Assembly (NCBI RefSeq): GCF_019457945.1
Contig: NZ_JAHZSU010000003.1
Span: 620,001-684,000, forward strand
Source: Ornithinimicrobium laminariae
GTDB taxonomy: Bacteria; Actinomycetota; Actinomycetes; Actinomycetales; Dermatophilaceae
Length of the DNA: 64,000 nt
Direction of reading: 5' to 3'
Positions 26,687 through 35,430 of this stretch are shown here, one piece after another (the stretch's first letter is position 1; every line of letters starts with the position of its first letter). The translations under genes and the position numbers were made by a program. The notes below the pieces were generated by a model. That model made no database searches. It had not been told where the DNA came from and saw only the letters and a program-made list of their open reading frames with translations.

Positions 26687-27490
26687 ATGGACAAAGTTGT
26701 CGATACTGCTGCTGAAGCCGTCGAGGGAATCGCCGACGGCATGACTCTGGCCGTGGGCGGGTTTGGCCTTTCGGGCATCCCTTCGGTGCTGATCGCCGAA
26801 GTGCTCGCCAAAGGCAGCACCGACCTTGAGGTGGTCTCCAATAACTGCGGGGTAGACGACTGGGGGCTGGGTCTGCTGCTGAACGAGGGCCGCATCCGCC
26901 GGATCATTGCTTCGTACGTGGGGGAAAACAAAGAGTTCGCCCGTCAGTATCTAGCCGGGGAGCTTGAGGTTGAGTTGACCCCGCAGGGCACGTTGGCCGA
27001 AAAGCTGCGCGCTGGCGGTTCGGGCATCCCCGCGTTCTTCACCGCGACCGGGGTCGGCAGCCAAGTCTCCGAGGGCGGGATGCCGTGGCGCTATGACAGC
27101 GAGGGCAATGTCGTGCTCGCTTCACCACCCAAGGAAACTCGCGACTTCACCGTCTCGGGGCAGACCAGGCCCTACGTGCTAGAAGAGTCCATCACCGCTG
27201 ACTTCGGTTTGATTCGCGCCTGGAAGGGCGACCGCCACGGCAACTTGGTCTTCCGCGCCAGCGCCCGCAACTTCAACCCGCTGTGTGCCATGGCTGGCAA
27301 GGTCAGCGTCGCTGAGGTCGAGGAGTTGGTTGAGCCTGGCGAGTTGGCCCCCGACGATATCCATCTGCCCGGCATCTACGTGCAGCGCGTGCTGGCGCTC
27401 ACGCCGCAGCAAGCCGATGACAAGCGAATCGAAAAGCGCACCGTGTCACCGGCCCCGGACGCCGCCGAGAACCCCAGTCAGGAAGGCTGA
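26687..27490 (+). CDS. scoA: 3-oxoacid CoA-transferase subunit A
   Basis: A 267-residue CoA-transferase family I alpha subunit. GGFGLSGIP (24-32) is the oxyanion-hole/CoA loop; VSNNCGVDDWGLGLLL and VGENKEFARQYLAGELEVEL are typical of succinyl-CoA:3-ketoacid transferases. The ATG at 26687 gives the family N-terminus. It is followed after three bases by subunit B. Together they move CoA from succinyl-CoA to acetoacetate-type acids; the exact acid is not certain from sequence. Confidence 0.92.
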   Translation: MDKVVDTAAEAVEGIADGMTLAVGGFGLSGIPSVLIAEVLAKGSTDLEVVSNNCGVDDWGLGLLLNEGRIRRIIASYVGENKEFARQYLAGELEVELTPQGTLAEKLRAGGSGIPAFFTATGVGSQVSEGGMPWRYDSEGNVVLASPPKETRDFTVSGQTRPYVLEESITADFGLIRAWKGDRHGNLVFRASARNFNPLCAMAGKVSVAEVEELVEPGELAPDDIHLPGIYVQRVLALTPQQADDKRIEKRTVSPAPDAAENPSQEG

Positions 27491-27493
27491 CCC

Positions 27494-28129
27494 ATGGCTC
27501 TGAATCGTGAAGAGATGGCTGCCCGCGCGGCCAGCGAATTGGCCGATGGCGACTACGTCAACCTAGGCATCGGGCTTCCGACGCTGGTGCCCAACTACGT
27601 GGCCGATGACATCGAGCTGGTGCTGCAGTCCGAAAACGGCATCCTTGGGGTTGGCCGGTATCCCGTTGAGGGCCAAGAGCATGCCGATCTGATCAATGCT
27701 GGCAAGGAAACGGTCACGGTGCGTGCAGGCGCCTCGTTTTTCGACTCCGCCATGAGTTTTGGGATGATTCGCGGCGGCAAAGTGGACGCCGCGATCCTGG
27801 GCGCGATGCAGGTCTCCACGGCCGGAGACATCGCCAACTGGATGATCCCCGGCAAGATGGTCAAGGGCATGGGCGGCGCGATGGACCTCGTGCACGGCGC
27901 CAAAAAAGTCATCGTCCTGATGGAGCACACGGCCAAGGACGGGTCGTTCAAGATCGTCAACGAGTGCTCACTGCCCATTACCGGGTTGCGCGTCGTTCAG
28001 CGGATCATCACCGATCTCGCCGTCATTGATGTGACTGATGACGGACTGGTGCTGCAAGAGGTCGCCCCTGGCGTTTCCGTCGATGAGGTTATCGCCAAGA
28101 CCGAGCCGCCGCTTCGCATCAACGTCTAG
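27494..28129 (+). CDS. scoB: 3-oxoacid CoA-transferase subunit B
   Basis: A 211-residue beta subunit carrying the catalytic glutamate E47 in [11 protein letters not shown], which forms the glutamyl-CoA thioester. [27 protein letters not shown] and [16 protein letters not shown] are conserved family blocks. Three bases separate it from scoA. Its TAG shares bases with the stop codon of the convergent glycosyltransferase (CTAG). Confidence 0.93.
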   Translation: MALNREEMAARAASELADGDYVNLGIGLPTLVPNYVADDIELVLQSENGILGVGRYPVEGQEHADLINAGKETVTVRAGASFFDSAMSFGMIRGGKVDAAILGAMQVSTAGDIANWMIPGKMVKGMGGAMDLVHGAKKVIVLMEHTAKDGSFKIVNECSLPITGLRVVQRIITDLAVIDVTDDGLVLQEVAPGVSVDEVIAKTEPPLRINV

Positions 28130-29109
28130 CGTTTGAGTCCGCGCAAGAAACCGGTGCCCCAACTCATGTGCATGGTCGCCAAAGCCGCCGGCACGCGAAG
28201 GCGCACCGGCAGCGACTCCCCCTTGCTGATAGCGATACCGCCAACAGTGACCGCAGCGCCATAGATCGCTGGCACTAGGGCTGCGGGCCGCCACCAGAGC
28301 GCACCAGCCGTGCCAGCCGCAATCGCGAGCACGGCTGCTGGCGGCGCCAGGTAGCGCACGTTGAGGGCACTGGTGTCTTCTTCGGCCAATCGCCGACGCC
28401 ACTGGCCCGTGCTGTGGAACTGCCGGGCCAGCGCCCGCATACTGCCTCGGGGGCGGTAAATAGTGCGTAGCTCTGGGGTGAACCACACCACCCCACCGGC
28501 GTTGCGTAGGCGTTGATTCAACTCCCAGTCCTGCGCTCGATCTAGCGTCGGGTCCCAGCCACCGACGCGATCGATCCAGTCCCGCTGAAAGAGGCCGGGA
28601 AACACGGTCTCCGCTGGTCCAGCGTCGCCGCCGACGCGGAAGCTTGCCCCACCCATACCCAGTGGCGACGACATGGCTATGCCGATCGCTTTTTGTGTCG
28701 CGGTCGAACCTTCCGGCCGAGCGACGCCGCCAACATTGACGGCATCCGTCTCGCGCAAGACCCGCACGGCCGTGCTCAGGTAGTCGGTGCCCTCGATCAG
28801 ATTGTGCCCGTCAATCCGAGCGATCAGTCCGTGCTTCGCGTGCGCGAGAGCGATATTGAGGCCATCGGGGGTGCGCCCTGACGGGTTGGGCACCACCGTA
28901 ATCCGCTGGTCCTGGCCCGGGAGACCGGCGGCAAAATCCTCGGTGCCGTCGCTGCTGGGGCCAACCGCGATGACCACTTCGACGTCACCGGCGTATTCCT
29001 GATCAAGCACGGATTGCAGGCAGCCGTTCAAGTACTCCATCTCGTTGCGCACGGTCATAATCACCGACACAGGAGGAAACTCAGGGCTACTTTCTGCTGT
29101 TTCAGGCAC
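28126..29109 (-). CDS. Family 2 glycosyltransferase, ExoA-like
   Basis: A 327-residue GT2 protein. GT-A core: [32 protein letters not shown], acceptor/metal region [13 protein letters not shown] and [13 protein letters not shown]. The C-terminal third has hydrophobic helices ([32 protein letters not shown]), so it is probably membrane-anchored, like succinoglycan-type ExoA enzymes. GTG start with a leaderless box. Divergent from the LCP ligase, so it may make a polymer that the ligase attaches; that link is inference. Confidence 0.85.
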   Translation of the reverse strand: MPETAESSPEFPPVSVIMTVRNEMEYLNGCLQSVLDQEYAGDVEVVIAVGPSSDGTEDFAAGLPGQDQRITVVPNPSGRTPDGLNIALAHAKHGLIARIDGHNLIEGTDYLSTAVRVLRETDAVNVGGVARPEGSTATQKAIGIAMSSPLGMGGASFRVGGDAGPAETVFPGLFQRDWIDRVGGWDPTLDRAQDWELNQRLRNAGGVVWFTPELRTIYRPRGSMRALARQFHSTGQWRRRLAEEDTSALNVRYLAPPAAVLAIAAGTAGALWWRPAALVPAIYGAAVTVGGIAISKGESLPVRLRVPAALATMHMSWGTGFLRGLKR

Positions 29110-29115
29110 GTGGGC

Positions 29116-29121
29116 AGGCTA
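29116..29121 (-). promoter_or_regulatory. Leaderless -10 box, ExoA-like gene
   Basis: TAGCCT on the minus strand, six bases before the GTG at 29109. Confidence 0.5.
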
Positions 29122-29172
29122 CCGCCTCGGCCCACTTCGGCATGGCGGCACACGCTTATCAGGCTCCGGGCC

Positions 29173-29178
29173 TAATGT
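29173..29178 (+). promoter_or_regulatory. Leaderless -10 box, LCP gene
   Basis: TAATGT, seven bases before the GTG at 29186. This selects that start over an ATG 141 bases upstream that lies inside the divergent gene. Confidence 0.5.
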
Positions 29179-29185
29179 GGACGCC

Positions 29186-30466
29186 GTGCCGCACAACCCT
29201 GAAGACGACTGGACCAGGCCCATCCCGCGCTCCCGCAGGGGTGAGCCGATTGATGATTGGGAAATGCCGGCGAAGCGCCGCACGCCTCCCGCTGACCAGT
29301 GGGACGAGGGCGGTTGGGTTGAGCCTCGTGGTCGCCGCGAAGCCCCTCGGGATCTGCCAACCGACCGCCAAGTCCAAGGTGAGCGTGCTGCCTACCGGTC
29401 CAACGAGCAGCGTCGACCAGCAGGTCAGCGTGCGGGTGGGCAAGGCCCCGGTGGAGCGGGTCCACGACCGCCCTCGAGGCCAAGGCCCCCGGGTCCGCCA
29501 CCACGTCGGCCTCGCTACAAACTTCGTCGGTTCCTCGTGGTGTTCGGCATCTTGGTTCTCGCCTATGTCGTCGCGATGATTTGGGCGATCGGTGCTAGTT
29601 GGGGAGCCATCGGTCGCGTCGACGCCACTCCTGACACTCCCAGCCCCGGGGATGCCTCGGGCAAGAACATCTTGATGATCGGCACAGACAGCCGAGATGA
29701 CCTCACCGATGAGGAACGGGCAGAGCTCAAGACCGGTGCCGTTGAGGGCGCACGAGCCGACACGATCATGCTGCTGCACCTGCCTGACGGTGGTGGCGAG
29801 CCAGTGCTGGTGTCGCTCCCCCGCGACTCTTATGTCGAGATCCCCGGCTTTGGTTTCAGCAAGATCAACGCGGCGTATGCCGATGGCGGCGCTCCGTTGA
29901 TGGTCGCCACGGTCGAACAAGCCACTGGCCTCCCGATCGATGGCTATCTCGAGGTTGGCTTCGATGGATTCGTCGATGTTGTCGCGGCTGTTGGCGGCGT
30001 CGAAATGTGCCTGGATGAGCCGATCGTTGAAGAACGAAGCGACTTGGATCTGCCCGCTGGCTGCCAGGAGTTGGAAGGCAAGGACGCCCTCAACTATGTG
30101 CGGATGCGCTATGCCGATCCTCGTGGTGACCTCGGGCGTGTTGAGCGTCAGCGCGAGTTCCTGTCCAGCTTGGTCAACAAGATGACTGGGCCAGGCACCC
30201 TCTTCGTGCCGTGGAACCTGCACGACGCAGGCACCGCCACTGGAAGCTCGCTGACGATCGGCGAAGACACCTCCATGCTCGATATGTACGGCGCCATGCA
30301 GGGCATGCGCTCCATCAGTAACGGCGATGGCATGTCCATCACGGTGCCGATTGCTGACGCCAATTACACAACCGCGGCCGGTTCCTCAGTGCTGTGGGAT
30401 GAGGCCGGAGCAGCGGAGTTGTTCAACGCTCTGCGCACGGACTCGCCGTTGACCATCGAGCCGTAA
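29186..30466 (+). CDS. LytR-CpsA-Psr cell-wall ligase
   Basis: A 426-residue LCP protein, which transfers lipid-linked polymers onto peptidoglycan. A long cytoplasmic tail rich in proline, arginine and glycine (1-115) precedes one transmembrane helix (about 116-138). The LCP domain follows, with NILMIGTDSRDD, ADTIMLLHLPDGG, the pyrophosphate-binding arginine in VLVSLPRDSYV, and YVRMRYADPRGDLGRVERQ. GTG start with leaderless box. A strong hairpin follows the stop. Confidence 0.92.
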   Translation: MPHNPEDDWTRPIPRSRRGEPIDDWEMPAKRRTPPADQWDEGGWVEPRGRREAPRDLPTDRQVQGERAAYRSNEQRRPAGQRAGGQGPGGAGPRPPSRPRPPGPPPRRPRYKLRRFLVVFGILVLAYVVAMIWAIGASWGAIGRVDATPDTPSPGDASGKNILMIGTDSRDDLTDEERAELKTGAVEGARADTIMLLHLPDGGGEPVLVSLPRDSYVEIPGFGFSKINAAYADGGAPLMVATVEQATGLPIDGYLEVGFDGFVDVVAAVGGVEMCLDEPIVEERSDLDLPAGCQELEGKDALNYVRMRYADPRGDLGRVERQREFLSSLVNKMTGPGTLFVPWNLHDAGTATGSSLTIGEDTSMLDMYGAMQGMRSISNGDGMSITVPIADANYTTAAGSSVLWDEAGAAELFNALRTDSPLTIEP

Positions 30467-30478
30467 GCAACCGAAAAG

Positions 30479-30519
30479 GCGCCCTGCCCCACCGCATACT
30501 GTGGCTTGGGTCAGGGCGC
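30479..30519. terminator. Hairpin terminator between convergent genes
   Basis: GCGCCCTG (30479-30486) pairs with CAGGGCGC (30512-30519), with further pairing inside (CCAC/GTGG). It sits 12 bases after the LCP stop and 22 bases from the leftward BNR gene's stop, so it may serve both. Confidence 0.7.
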
Positions 30520-30541
30520 TTCTTCGTCTGGAGCGCCAGTC

Positions 30542-31358
30542 TCACAACTCCTGAATGACGATGTCGGTCTCTCCGACCAGGATCACTTCGACCTGGCCTT
30601 GGGGCGTGAGGCCGGCCGCCATGGCCTGAACTGGTCCAGTGAGGTTGCTTTCTTCATCCCAGGTAGCGCCACGATCTCGTGACACGTGGATGGCCCCACC
30701 TTCGTCGATGCCGACGACTTTCGTGTCGTCGGCCCAATCGATCAGCACCAACTTGGGTGCCGCAGACAAAGTCGTCCACGATTCACCTTGATCAGCGGTG
30801 GCGATGACCCCGGCCTGCGCAGTCGCCAGAAGGGTGGGAGATATCGGGTTCAACGTCAGGTCGATCAAACCCTCCGGTGTCGTGGAGGTCTGCCATTCTT
30901 TTCCATCGGTTGTCCATCGCAATGACCCATCAAAACCGACGGTCAGGTCCGAGTTGGTCTCCAACAGGTAAAAAATCTGACTCACCCTGGCGCGAGAGCG
31001 GCGTCCACGTCTGACCGCCATCCGTGGACTCGATCAATCCCATCGGTTCCAGGAAATCCGAATTTTCTCCTGGGTGCCCTGAGGCCCGCAGGGTGGTTTC
31101 ATCAACGGCAGAGAAGCCCATCAAGTCCATCACCGGCCCAGACTGCGTGAGCTCACCGTCCTTTTGGACCCAGAGTCCGTCATGGGTGCCCACCAAGATG
31201 GGCCCACCTGGCTCCGGCCGATCCACTGAGTGCACATGTGTCTGGTCGAGCGTCACGACGGTTTCACTGGTGCCGGATGAGTCCTCACCTGCGGGTGACG
31301 AGCAGCCAGCAAGCAGCACCACAGCCGCACTCAGCGAGAACCACGCCCTGGGCCTCAT
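30542..31358 (-). pseudogene. BNR/Asp-box repeat lipoprotein, frameshifted at an A6/T6 run
   Basis: A sialidase-like beta-propeller lipoprotein of the kind found with DUF305 and copper genes. The first part (31358 down to about 30975) has lipobox VVLLAGCSS and an Asp box ESTDGGQTWTPLS. It then shifts frame at six T on the coding strand (A6 at 30970-30975). Removing one T rejoins GESDF to YLLETNSDLTVGFDGSLRW, after which further Asp boxes follow (TTDGKEWQ, TADQGESWTTL, SRDRGATWDE) to the stop at 30542. The intact product would be about 271 residues. Either a natural mutation, slippage-prone gene or sequencing error. Start overlaps the DUF305 stop (ATGA). Confidence 0.85.
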
Positions 31359-31942
31359 TCCAGCATCCCTTCCATCTGCGTGATCTCGGCCTGCTGCGCC
31401 TCAATGATCTCGCCGGCCAAGCCGATAGCCTCCTGGCTCGCACCATTTTCCTGCTCGGCCTGCGACATGGTGATCGCGCCTACATGGTGCACGATCATCA
31501 TCTCTAGCCATGCGGTGTCGAATTCCTGACCCTGCGCACCCATGAGCGATTGCATGTCGTCAGGGCCCATCATGCCGCCCGAGCCCATGTCATCCATGTT
31601 CATGCTCATGGGCTCATCAACGCCCCAGTCACTGAGCCACTGGGTCATGGTTTCGATCTCGGGGCTCTGGGCGTCCCGAATTTGCTCAGCGAGTTCCACG
31701 ACCTCGGGACCACCCCGATCGAAGGCTAACTCCGACATGATCACGGCCTGCTTGTGGTGCGGGATCATCTGCGAGGCGAACTCGACGTCAGCATCGTTGA
31801 AAGTTGTGGCAGCCTCTTGCGACGTTTGCTCACTGGACGTGTCGTTGGTCATCGATTCTGAATCGCCACCACCACAGGCCGACAGAGCGAGCGCTCCGGC
31901 CAGGACGAGTGCGGGCAGCGGGAAATTGCGGTTGATCTTCAT
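31355..31942 (-). CDS. DUF305 lipoprotein
   Basis: A 195-residue exported lipoprotein; lipobox ALSACG puts the lipid on C23. The DUF305 domain is a four-helix ferritin-like fold with paired histidines: MIPHHKQAVIMSELA and MMIVHHVGAITMSQAE. A methionine-rich stretch (PMSMNMDDMGSGGMMG) between them suggests Cu(I) binding, though direct function is unproven. The ATG at 31942 has AGGAG upstream. Part of the leftward operon DUF6153-DUF305-BNR that diverges from copB. Confidence 0.92.
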   Translation of the reverse strand: MKINRNFPLPALVLAGALALSACGGGDSESMTNDTSSEQTSQEAATTFNDADVEFASQMIPHHKQAVIMSELAFDRGGPEVVELAEQIRDAQSPEIETMTQWLSDWGVDEPMSMNMDDMGSGGMMGPDDMQSLMGAQGQEFDTAWLEMMIVHHVGAITMSQAEQENGASQEAIGLAGEIIEAQQAEITQMEGMLE

Positions 31943-32016
31943 CAATTGCTCCTGCGCTATGGGGGGAAATAGACAGTCGCCGCCAGAACCGTTGAGCTCT
32001 GGCAGGCAGGGAATGT

Positions 32017-32493
32017 CTAGGTCCGCATCACGCACAAGACATCGAGACTTGGTTGTCTTTTGAGGGTCGACAAAAGTGTTGGTCGGCTATCAATTGACCA
32101 GCGACTTGGGGCAAATCGGCCCCAGCTTGGCCTGCCCCCAAGGAGCAAGTGAGCTAACAGGCAGGCAAAAGCGAGAATCGCCAAACATGCCTGAGCAAAG
32201 TCTGCGCCCAACCCAGGGTCGTGCTCGCTGGGATCTGCGCCGGGTTCGCTCGCAAGTGACGCTTGCGCTGTTGTTAGGCCCGCCGACGCCAGCCCTGCCA
32301 GCGGCACGTCGGTTGTTGTAGAGATCGACGTGATGGTGTGCCCTGGCACCGAGTGAACAGGAAATTGGGTATGCACGTCGTGGCTTGAGGTGATGCCGTG
32401 CATCAACAGGATGGACACGACCAACGCAGCCAGGCACAACACCCGAGACCAGGAGAGTTGGGATGTCGGTTTGGGCGACAACACAGTGAACAT
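32017..32493 (-). CDS. DUF6153-like membrane protein of the copper cluster
   Basis: A 158-residue protein with two predicted helices (about 18-33, VLCLAALVVSILLMHG; about 100-118, ACLAILAFACLLAHLLLGG). A histidine-bearing outer loop (HGITSSHDVHTQFPVHS) lies between them, and the C-terminus ends SLDVLCVMRT. The architecture and ending match the small actinobacterial DUF6153 proteins found with DUF305; assignment is by eye. AAGGAGG Shine-Dalgarno. First gene of the leftward operon facing the operator. Metal binding by the histidines is inference. Confidence 0.7.
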   Translation of the reverse strand: MFTVLSPKPTSQLSWSRVLCLAALVVSILLMHGITSSHDVHTQFPVHSVPGHTITSISTTTDVPLAGLASAGLTTAQASLASEPGADPSEHDPGLGADFAQACLAILAFACLLAHLLLGGRPSWGRFAPSRWSIDSRPTLLSTLKRQPSLDVLCVMRT

Positions 32494-32559
32494 CCAGCCT
32501 CCTTCGCGGTCGGTATACGTGGGCCGTGTGCGGTCATTTGCTCGTTCTACGGAATACGG

Positions 32560-32602
32560 CTAGGGGGTATACCGTTGTGAACAACCATACCCCCTAGGGG
32601 TA
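32560..32602. promoter_or_regulatory. Copper-repressor-like operator between DUF6153 and copB
   Basis: CTAGGGGGTAT (32560-32570) is repeated in inverted form as ATACCCCCTAG (32587-32597), with an inner GTTGT/ACAAC pair. The second arm extends to TACCC-N5-GGGTA (32588-32602), the pattern of copper-sensing CsoR/RicR operators as I recall them. It could control both directions. No csoR-like gene is in the window. Confidence 0.7.
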
Positions 32603-32629
32603 AGGATTGCGACAGAAGGGTAGAGCCGA

Positions 32630-34741
32630 ATGAGCAACCATTCGCACGAAAACAGCACACACGATCAGCCTGAGCAAAAGCACAAAGCGGATGTCGCTGA
32701 GCACGACACCCATCAACACAACGCTTCGGACCGAAACCTCTCGGGTCATAGCAGCGGACACGGCTCCCATGGCGGGGGTCACGGCGACCATGTGGCGCAA
32801 TTCCGACGCCTCTTTTTGGCCAACCTTGTGCTGGCCATCCCGGTGGTGGGCCTGAGCGAGGTCTTCGCGATGCTGGTTGGCTACGACCTACCCACGGCAC
32901 AGGTTGTCGCCTGGATCCCACCCGTGCTTGGCACCGTCATCTACCTTTGGGGCGGTCGCCCCTTCCTCGAAGGCGCGGTCAGCGAGATCCGCGAGCGCAA
33001 GCCCGGGATGATGCTGCTGATTGGGCTTGCCATCACGGTCGCCTATTTCGCCTCGCTTGGCTCCACGCTGGGGTTGCTCGACTCCCAACTCGACTTCTGG
33101 TGGGAGTTGGCCCTCCTGGTGGTCATCATGCTGCTAGGCCACTGGGTTGAGATGCGCTCGTTGGCCCAGACCTCCTCCGCGCTTGACTCACTCGCAGCGC
33201 TGTTGCCGGATGAAGCAGAGCGCGTTGAAGGCGATGAGATCGTCACGGTTTTACCTTCCGATTTGGCCACCGGTGACGTCGTGGTCGTGCGCCCTGGCGG
33301 CTCGGTTCCAGCCGATGGCCGGGTCGTCAGCGGGAGCGCTCACCTGGACGAATCAATGATCACTGGCGAGTCAGCCAGCGTGCGGCGCGGCGAGGGTGAT
33401 CAGGTCGTGGCGGGCACTGTCGCAACCGACTCCGGTTTGCGAGTTGAGGTTACAGCGACCGGCGAGCAGACCGCGCTGGCAGGCATCAGCCGCCTCGTTT
33501 CGGATGCTCAGTCTTCGTCATCTCGCGCACAGCGCCTTGCCGACACGGCCGCTGGCTGGTTGTTCTGGTACGCGCTGGGCGCGGCCGCGATCACCGCGGT
33601 GGTTTGGGCTGTGATGGGCCAACCTGACGCGGCAGTAGTGCGGGCCATCTCGGTGCTCGTCATCGCCTGCCCCCACGCGCTTGGGCTAGCAATTCCGCTG
33701 GTTGTGTCGATCGCCACCGAGCGAGCAGCCCGCGGGGGCGTGCTCGTCAAAGACCGCCTGGCCCTTGAGACCATGCGCACAGTCGACACGGTGCTGTTCG
33801 ACAAGACCGGCACCCTGACTCAGGGCAAGCCCGCCGTCACAGCGATCGACGCCGCCCAGGATTGGACGGACGATGAACTGATTTCCCTAGCTGCAGCTGC
33901 TGAGGGCGACAGCGAGCATCCGCTGGCCAGAGCGATTCTGGCTGCCGCAAAAGATCGATCGCTCAACGTGCCCAGCGCCTCGGGTTTCTCCGCCAACCCA
34001 GCCGTTGGCGTCTCGGCAAAGGTTGAGGGCAAGCAGGTCCATGTCGGTGGCCCGAGTTTGCTGCAGCAGGAATCTCTAGACACCCGCGACGTCACCGAGG
34101 CCTGGGGCAAGGATGGGGCCACGGTCTTGCACATACTCGTGGATGGCTCCGTGGCCGGTGCCTTGAAACTCGCAGACGACATCCGACCCGAGTCACGCGT
34201 TGCCATCGATGAGTTGCACGAGCGAGACGTGCAGGTGGTCATGATCACCGGTGACTCCGAAGCAGTGGCACAGGCAGTCGCACGCGAGCTTGGGATCGAT
34301 CGAGTCTTCGCCGGAGTGAGGCCAGAGGACAAGGCCAGCAAGGTCACCGAGTTGCAGGACGAAGGCCGCAAGGTCGCCATGGTTGGCGACGGTGTGAATG
34401 ATGCACCCGCTTTGGCTCAAGCCGATGTCGGCATCGCCATTGGCGCTGGCACCGACGTGGCCATTGCTTCAGCCGGCGTGGTGTTGGCCAGCGACGATCC
34501 GCGCTCAGTTTTGTCAGTGATTGACCTGTCGAAGGCGACCTATCGCAAGATGCGCCAGAACCTCTGGTGGGCGGCCGGCTACAACATCATCGCGGTGCCG
34601 TTGGCCGCGGGAGTGCTGGCACCCATCGGGTTTGTCTTGCCCATGTCCGTCGGCGCACTGCTGATGTCCGCGTCAACAGTCGTGGTGGCGGTCAATGCTC
34701 AACTTCTGCGCCGTGTTGATCTGAGCTCGGACAGAGACTGA
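32630..34741 (+). CDS. copB: Copper-translocating P1B-type ATPase, CopB group
   Basis: A 703-residue heavy-metal ATPase. The N-terminus (1-60) is a histidine-rich tail (HGSHGGGHGDH) rather than a ferredoxin-like CxxC domain. The transport motif is C347-P348-H349 in VIACPHALGLAIP, which defines the CopB/P1B-3 type usually linked to Cu export. The actuator has MITGES, the phosphorylated aspartate is D391 in DKTGTLTQGKP, and the hinge is GDGVNDAPAL. About eight helices. Divergent from DUF305 genes over a repressor-like operator, supporting copper-induced detoxification. Confidence 0.94.
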   Translation: MSNHSHENSTHDQPEQKHKADVAEHDTHQHNASDRNLSGHSSGHGSHGGGHGDHVAQFRRLFLANLVLAIPVVGLSEVFAMLVGYDLPTAQVVAWIPPVLGTVIYLWGGRPFLEGAVSEIRERKPGMMLLIGLAITVAYFASLGSTLGLLDSQLDFWWELALLVVIMLLGHWVEMRSLAQTSSALDSLAALLPDEAERVEGDEIVTVLPSDLATGDVVVVRPGGSVPADGRVVSGSAHLDESMITGESASVRRGEGDQVVAGTVATDSGLRVEVTATGEQTALAGISRLVSDAQSSSSRAQRLADTAAGWLFWYALGAAAITAVVWAVMGQPDAAVVRAISVLVIACPHALGLAIPLVVSIATERAARGGVLVKDRLALETMRTVDTVLFDKTGTLTQGKPAVTAIDAAQDWTDDELISLAAAAEGDSEHPLARAILAAAKDRSLNVPSASGFSANPAVGVSAKVEGKQVHVGGPSLLQQESLDTRDVTEAWGKDGATVLHILVDGSVAGALKLADDIRPESRVAIDELHERDVQVVMITGDSEAVAQAVARELGIDRVFAGVRPEDKASKVTELQDEGRKVAMVGDGVNDAPALAQADVGIAIGAGTDVAIASAGVVLASDDPRSVLSVIDLSKATYRKMRQNLWWAAGYNIIAVPLAAGVLAPIGFVLPMSVGALLMSASTVVVAVNAQLLRRVDLSSDRD

Positions 34742-34748
34742 GGGTCAG

Positions 34749-34788
34749 ATCCCTGGCCCATCGCCAAAACGGGCGGTGGGCCAGGGAT
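34749..34788 (+). terminator. Hairpin terminator of copB
   Basis: ATCCCTGGCCCA and TGGGCCAGGGAT pair perfectly (12 bases), eight bases past the copB stop; inner CGCC/GGCG can pair too. Followed by TCTCCT, not a strong T-run. Confidence 0.75.
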
Positions 34789-34802
34789 TCTCCTATCTAA
34801 AT

Positions 34803-34826
34803 ATTAGGTAGATCGGTCTATCTAAT
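34803..34826. promoter_or_regulatory. Inverted repeat, probable TetR operator
   Basis: ATTAGGTAGA and TCTATCTAAT are inverted copies with one mismatch around TCGG. Immediately downstream AATCTAGATT is a second palindrome covering the -10 box of tetR. Probable autoregulation site. Confidence 0.65.
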
Positions 34827-34827
34827 C

Positions 34828-34833
34828 TAGATT
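34828..34833 (+). promoter_or_regulatory. Leaderless -10 box, tetR-like gene
   Basis: TAGATT, six bases before the ATG at 34840, inside the palindrome AATCTAGATT. Confidence 0.55.
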
Positions 34834-34839
34834 GCATCT

Positions 34840-35430
34840 ATGGCACTCACCGATCAGACCTCCTCGCCTCGCTTGCCCGTCCGCGAGCGCCTGCTGGAGG
34901 CGGCCGCGGAGAAGTTTTATGCAGACGGCGTCAGCGCCACCGGCATCGACTCGATCACCTCCGCGGCCGGGGTCGCCAAAATGAGCCTTTACAACAACTT
35001 TGGGTCGAAGGCCGCGTTGGTGGAGGTTTACCTGCAACGACGCCACCAGGAATGGATCGCGTTGTACAAGGCGAGGCTGCCGCATGAGCCAAATGCGCGC
35101 GAGGGCGTGCTCGCTGTTTTTGATGCCTACATTGATCACGCGAGCCAGGCATACTCGAACGGCTTTCGGGGGTGCGCCCTGCTCAACGCCGCAGCCGAGT
35201 TGCCCGCAGACGATCCTGGGCGGGCCATCGTGCGGCAACACAAGAGTGATGTCGAAGCCCTTCTGGCGAGCCATCTGGCAACGGCCTTAGATAACAGCGC
35301 TGCGCAGCAGATGGCTGAGCAGTTGAGCTTCATCCTGGAAGGCGCCGTCGCGCGCGCCGGTCTAGACGGGACACCGGCTCGGCTGCACAGCGCCCGCCAA
35401 ATGGCCGCAACCCTGGCTGGTGGGCTGTGA
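34840..35430 (+). CDS. TetR-family repressor
   Basis: A 196-residue TetR regulator. N-terminal helix-turn-helix: FYADGVSATGIDSITSAAGVAKMSLYNNFGSKAAL. The C-terminal ligand domain has RGCALLNAAAELPADD. It probably represses itself and the co-transcribed EamA exporter through the inverted repeat just upstream. Stop overlaps the EamA start by four bases (GTGA). Ligand unknown. Confidence 0.88.
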   Translation: MALTDQTSSPRLPVRERLLEAAAEKFYADGVSATGIDSITSAAGVAKMSLYNNFGSKAALVEVYLQRRHQEWIALYKARLPHEPNAREGVLAVFDAYIDHASQAYSNGFRGCALLNAAAELPADDPGRAIVRQHKSDVEALLASHLATALDNSAAQQMAEQLSFILEGAVARAGLDGTPARLHSARQMAATLAGGL

